Shown: positions 60,732 to 64,000 of the stretch, piece after piece
How positions within the stretch are numbered: the stretch's first letter is position 1
Layout of the letters: each line of letters opens with the position of its first letter
Assembly (NCBI GenBank): GCA_031277095.1
Contig: JAISLU010000093.1
Span: forward strand, 62,001 to 126,000
Origin: Synergistaceae bacterium
GTDB lineage: Bacteria; Synergistota; Synergistia; Synergistales; Aminobacteriaceae
Reading direction: 5' to 3'
Length of the DNA stretch: 64,000 nucleotides
The notes under the pieces: model-generated
What the model saw: only the letters and a program-made list of their open reading frames with translations
Database searches by the model: none
Told to the model about the DNA's origin: nothing
Translations under genes and position numbers: made by a program

Positions 60732-61703
60732 GTGAATACTTTATACTTGAAATACGCCGTGGAGGTGGAACGCACGGGTTCCATCACCAAAGCGGCCGAA
60801 AAACTTTATATGAACCAGCCTCATTTGAGCAAGACCATACGCGAATTGGAGGAAATTTTGGGCTCTCCTATCTTCAAGCGCACCGCCAAGGGGATGCTGC
60901 CCACCAAAAAAGGAACGGAGTTCCTGGCTTACGCGAAAAATATCCTCGCCCAGGTGGATAAGATAGAGGGTCTGGCAAACGAAAGCCGCTGTCCCAAAAC
61001 AGCCCTCAGTATTGTGGTGCCCCGGGCGAGTTACATCTCTTACGCTTTCACCGAATTCGTCAAAACCCTGCCCCTCGACAGGCCGTTGGAGATCAACTAC
61101 AGAGAAACCAATTCCCTCCGCGCCATCCGGGACGTGGTCAATGGGGATAACGACCTGGGTATCGTGCGTTTCCCCGCAAAGTACGACAGTTATTTCATCG
61201 ATTTCATCCAGGAAAAAGGCCTGCTCTTCGAGCTCGTTTCCCGTTTCGAATACCTGATACTGTTCTCGAAGGAGCATCCTCTTGCCAAAGAAGACGTTAT
61301 CGATTCCTCCAAACTCGGGGACCACATCGAGATCACCCACGGGGACACGAACGTGCCGTCCCTGGAAAAGCCCAAAAAATTTCTCGAAGAGGGCGGCAGC
61401 AGAAGAGAAATAGCCGTTTACGAGCGAGGGAGCCAGCTTGAGCTTCTGGGGCGCATTCCCTCGACTTATATGTGGGTCTCTCCCATGCCGGAGGAGGTTT
61501 TGACGACCTTCTCCCTGATTCAGCGCCGGAGCGACATGCCGAAAAATTACTGCAAGGACCTTCTCATCTACAGGGACGGTTATCGTTTTACCGAGGAAGA
61601 CATGGGATTCGTCGCAAAATTGAAGGAGATCGTGGAAAACATTTTGTTTTTCCAGGAGGGGTGCAGGAGAGGTGAGAGAACCCCGGGCCGCGAAAAACTT
61701 TGA
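60732..61703 (+). CDS. LysR-family transcriptional regulator
   Basis: About 323 residues from GTG at 60732. The N-terminal winged helix is typical: YAVEVERTGSITKAAEKL near residue 8, NQPHLSKTIRELEEILG near 29 and FKRTAKGMLPT near 50. An effector domain follows (90-300). Its leader (60676-60731) is an almost pure A/G tract with no clear ribosome-binding site other than AAGGAA. It follows rex by 53 bases. The gene controlled is unknown; the neighbours are a HAD protein and rex. Confidence 0.88.
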   Translation: MNTLYLKYAVEVERTGSITKAAEKLYMNQPHLSKTIRELEEILGSPIFKRTAKGMLPTKKGTEFLAYAKNILAQVDKIEGLANESRCPKTALSIVVPRASYISYAFTEFVKTLPLDRPLEINYRETNSLRAIRDVVNGDNDLGIVRFPAKYDSYFIDFIQEKGLLFELVSRFEYLILFSKEHPLAKEDVIDSSKLGDHIEITHGDTNVPSLEKPKKFLEEGGSRREIAVYERGSQLELLGRIPSTYMWVSPMPEEVLTTFSLIQRRSDMPKNYCKDLLIYRDGYRFTEEDMGFVAKLKEIVENILFFQEGCRRGERTPGREKL

Positions 61704-61741
61704 CGCGGGGCTCCCGGCCCGATGCGGCCTGCAACTGCGGT

Positions 61742-62860
61742 CTACAACAAGGCCGAAAGCGCGTCTTCCAGGGTATCGAAATGCAGAAAACCCTCGCGGA
61801 CGGCCTCGTCTTTCAAAATCGGCCCGATCGCCACGAACGCGCCTTTGCGAAAAGCCAGCCACGCGTCTTTGTCGCTGACCGTATCTCCGAAAAAGAGAGG
61901 GCTTTTCGTCCCGGATCGCTGGCACAGGGTCTCAAGACCTAAAGGAGAGGGCTTCAGTATCCTGTCGTCGGAGGTGATCAGCATATCCTGAGGGAAATCC
62001 AGCCAGTTCAGGTGTTTTTGGGCCAAGGACATTTCCCGGCGTGTGCGACCGGTGTATATGCCTACGGGCAGGCCCAGGTCTTTCCAATTTCTGGAAATAG
62101 CGGGGTTTTCCTTTTTCCAAAAACCATCCTTGTTCCAAAACCCTTCCTTTCGCCAAAACCTTTCTATTTTCCCAAGCCCCTCCGTTTTCCCAATTTCTTC
62201 TCCTTTAAAGTTAGAACGGCGGGCAGCGTTGGGTCCAGCGCAGGTCTCCTCGCCATAGTAAATTTCCTCCATGACGGAGCGGACTTCCGCCAGAGAGGGG
62301 GGGGCCGTGTCCAGGCGGGCCGTGTCCTCGACGATCTCGCTACGGCGGTAGGTATTCAACTCATTTTTCCAAGTCTCCAAATCGGGGAAAGCCTCTTTCA
62401 TGCTTTTAGTCATGCTTTTACTCATGCTTTCGCCGGCCGTCTGGGCCATGCGGCGTTTCATGCAGCGGAGCAGCGCCCACGCCACCACTCCGTCGTCGTT
62501 GAACGCGGGATGAGCTTTGCAAAGGTTGAAATACTCCGGGGTATAGCCCTCGCAGTCCGCGGTGCCCCCAAGAAGGTTCTCCCAGCACCAGCGCACCGTC
62601 TCCGCCGTGGCCAGCAGGAACGAGTCGCGGTTATCGATCAGCACTCCGTCCACGTCGAAAATGAGAATGTCCGGCGTCGTTTCCTTCATCCATCTTTTCC
62701 AAAGCCACGTTGCGGCCGCGCCGCATAAAGTTCCTCCCACCAGCCCCCAGACGACGTAGTCTCCCCTGCCCCGCCCGAAAGAATAACCGGCATACCCCGC
62801 CAAAGCGTACCCATACAGAGCCACGCAAGCCATAGACAACATCAAAATGAAAGACCTCAT
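61742..62860 (-). CDS. HAD-superfamily hydrolase with N-terminal membrane segments
   Basis: A 372-residue protein. Two hydrophobic stretches (about 3-25 and 36-54) probably anchor it, followed by a HAD core with nucleophile Asp in LIFDVDGVLIDN near residue 67, YTGRTR near 265 and GDTVSDKDAW near 322. Between motif I and the rest lies a long insert containing SKSMTKSM (12-bp repeat, three copies at 62399-62434) and hexapeptide repeats such as EGFWNK-DGFWKK (18-bp units). The family holds phosphatases; motif spacing resembles HAD-IA proteins. Substrate unknown. Confidence 0.82.
   Translation of the reverse strand: MRSFILMLSMACVALYGYALAGYAGYSFGRGRGDYVVWGLVGGTLCGAAATWLWKRWMKETTPDILIFDVDGVLIDNRDSFLLATAETVRWCWENLLGGTADCEGYTPEYFNLCKAHPAFNDDGVVAWALLRCMKRRMAQTAGESMSKSMTKSMKEAFPDLETWKNELNTYRRSEIVEDTARLDTAPPSLAEVRSVMEEIYYGEETCAGPNAARRSNFKGEEIGKTEGLGKIERFWRKEGFWNKDGFWKKENPAISRNWKDLGLPVGIYTGRTRREMSLAQKHLNWLDFPQDMLITSDDRILKPSPLGLETLCQRSGTKSPLFFGDTVSDKDAWLAFRKGAFVAIGPILKDEAVREGFLHFDTLEDALSALL
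62115..62204 (-). repeat. 18-bp in-frame tandem repeat, five copies, in the HAD gene
   Basis: Five degenerate 18-bp units (62115-62204) encode the hexapeptides GEEIGK-type, TEGLGK, IERFWR, KEGFWN and KDGFWK. A separate 12-bp repeat lies at 62399-62434 in the same gene. Confidence 0.9.
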
Positions 62861-63002
62861 CTGTTCACATTTCCCTTCAGGTTTGAATTTTCAATTTGAA
62901 TAAAACTTAAATAAAAGCAAACATGAACGATATGCAAAAATTTCGAGTCCGGAAGGGATGATAACATAGAATGACCGTATACAAAAAATTGAGGTGTTGC
63001 TC

Positions 63003-64000
63003 ATGGCCGGCAAGCTGCCGATTCTGGATTTGAAACGAAGTTACGCAGCCATCAAAGACGAGATCGAGGGGGCGCTCTTCCGTGTTCTGGAATCGCAATC
63101 CTTCATTTTGGGGCGAGAGGTGCGGAGTTTCGAGGAACACGTGGAGAGCTACTTGGAGAAGGGCTGGGCTGCGGGTTGCGCCTCGGGCACGGACGCGCTG
63201 CTTCTGGCGCTGATGGCCCTGGACGTGGGCCCGGGGGACGAGGTGGTGACGACGCCCTACAGCTTTTTCGCCACGGCGGGCAGTATCGTGCGTCTGGGAG
63301 CGACCCCTGTCTTCGCGGATATCGACCCGGCGACGTATAATATCGATCTGAAAAACGCCGTTGCCCAGTTCGGGCCGAAAACGAAGGCGTTTCTGCCGGT
63401 ACATTTGTTCGGGCAGACGGTCCCCCTGGAGGAGATCACGGACCTGTGCCGGGAGCGGGGGATCGCCGTCGTCGAGGACGCCGCCCAGGCCTTCGGCTCC
63501 TGGCGCAGGGTGCGCCGAAACGGCGAGGACAGGATCGTTCGGGCCGGGGTGATGGGGGACGTGGGGTGTTATTCCTTCTTTCCCACGAAAAACCTGGGAG
63601 CCTGCGGCGATGCGGGAATGGTGGTCGCCGCCGACGAAGAACTCGGAAAACGCGTCAAAAAACTGCGGGTACATGGCGAAGGAGCGGCGTATTTTCACGA
63701 GGAGGTGGGGTTGAACAGCCGACTCGACGCCCTGCAGGCCGCGATTCTGGACGTGAAGTTCCGCTATCTGGAAACCTGGAACGCGGAGCGCCGAGTACTT
63801 GCCGACCGCTACCGCATGTTTTTTGCCATGAAAAAACTCGAGGACTTTGTGCAACTTCCCAAAGAAGAGGAGGGCAATTTCCATATTTATCACCAGTACG
63901 TCGTCCGCGTTTCCCGGCGGGACGCGCTGATGGCTCACTTGGAGGAGCGGGGGTTTTCCACGAGGGTTTACTATCCGCTGCCCTTGCATTTGCAAAAGTG
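63003..64000 (+). CDS. DegT/DnrJ/EryC1/StrS-family aminotransferase, partial
   Basis: 332 residues are visible before the right edge; the family is usually about 360-400 long. It opens PILDLKRSYAAIKDEIEGAL and has ASGTDALLLALMAL near residue 62, VEDAAQAFGS near 157 and the PLP lysine in FFPTKNLGACGDAG near 197. These enzymes transaminate 3- or 4-keto nucleotide sugars for lipopolysaccharide, S-layer glycan or secondary products. Downstream genes outside the window would define the pathway. The ribosome-binding site is weak (GAGGTG). Confidence 0.9.
   Translation, partial: MAGKLPILDLKRSYAAIKDEIEGALFRVLESQSFILGREVRSFEEHVESYLEKGWAAGCASGTDALLLALMALDVGPGDEVVTTPYSFFATAGSIVRLGATPVFADIDPATYNIDLKNAVAQFGPKTKAFLPVHLFGQTVPLEEITDLCRERGIAVVEDAAQAFGSWRRVRRNGEDRIVRAGVMGDVGCYSFFPTKNLGACGDAGMVVAADEELGKRVKKLRVHGEGAAYFHEEVGLNSRLDALQAAILDVKFRYLETWNAERRVLADRYRMFFAMKKLEDFVQLPKEEEGNFHIYHQYVVRVSRRDALMAHLEERGFSTRVYYPLPLHLQK

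Overview
The window comes from an anaerobic, amino-acid- and organic-acid-fermenting bacterium. The gene content points to the phylum Synergistota: two branched-chain amino-acid (LivHMGF) transporter sets, glutamate formimidoyltransferase, a four-subunit ferredoxin-dependent 2-oxoacid oxidoreductase, peptidases, CoA-transferases, Rex and DUF362 ferredoxin proteins. This assignment is inference from gene content and was not tested by phylogeny. Coding density is high, most genes are GC-rich, and operons are tight with frequent 4-bp ATGA overlaps. No rRNA, tRNA, CRISPR array, insertion sequence or prophage gene was recognised.

Layout. 1-5.5 kb (minus): truncated Ldh2-type dehydrogenase, glutamate formimidoyltransferase, SDR reductase, CoA-transferase and an atypical KAS III-like enzyme. 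5.5-5.8 kb: divergent control region with two palindromic operator-like sites. 5.8-10.6 kb (plus): livHMGF plus binding protein. 10.8-16.6 kb (minus): exported cyclase, a second livHMGF without a binding protein, and a PLP sulfur-amino-acid lyase. 17-20 kb: hybrid histidine kinase. 20-23 kb: DJ-1 protein and a short cobalamin methionine synthase. 23.4-29.3 kb (plus): SDR, HisD-like dehydrogenase and a sugar-type ABC transporter. 29.4-33.9 kb (minus): Pot/Afu-type ABC transporter with an embedded LOG-family gene. 34.1-36.8 kb: two peptidases. 38.4-44.9 kb (plus): degradative HMG-CoA reductase, small membrane protein, TctA-like permease, HMGL-family enzyme without the catalytic cysteine, HMG-CoA lyase and a hydrolase. 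45-48.2 kb (minus): YibE/F protein, alkaline phosphatase and a small Cys-motif protein. 48.5-53 kb: exported adenosine-deaminase-like protein, small coiled-coil protein, DUF4365 protein and HD-GYP phosphodiesterase. 53-58.5 kb: korDABC, Nudix hydrolase and a GHKL-ATPase/PD-(D/E)XK-nuclease fusion. 58.7-64 kb: DUF362, Rex, LysR, HAD protein and a truncated DegT aminotransferase.

How it fits together. The 38-44 kb operon reads as a mevalonate utilisation pathway. Uptake would be by a TctA-like permease with a small partner. Class II HMG-CoA reductase would oxidise mevalonate to HMG-CoA, and HMG-CoA lyase would cleave that to acetyl-CoA and acetoacetate. A CoA-transferase and an acetoacetyl-CoA-reductase-like SDR at 2-4.3 kb could process the acetoacetate. 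The GHKL-nuclease fusion, AT-rich relative to its neighbours and joined to a metabolic operon by a 4-bp overlap, is a candidate defence protein.

A second theme is DNA structure. Short tandem duplications, mostly with 10-15-bp units and often exactly 13, sit in the leaders of many genes, sometimes containing the ribosome-binding site or start codon. Duplications whose unit is a multiple of 3 sit inside protein linkers.
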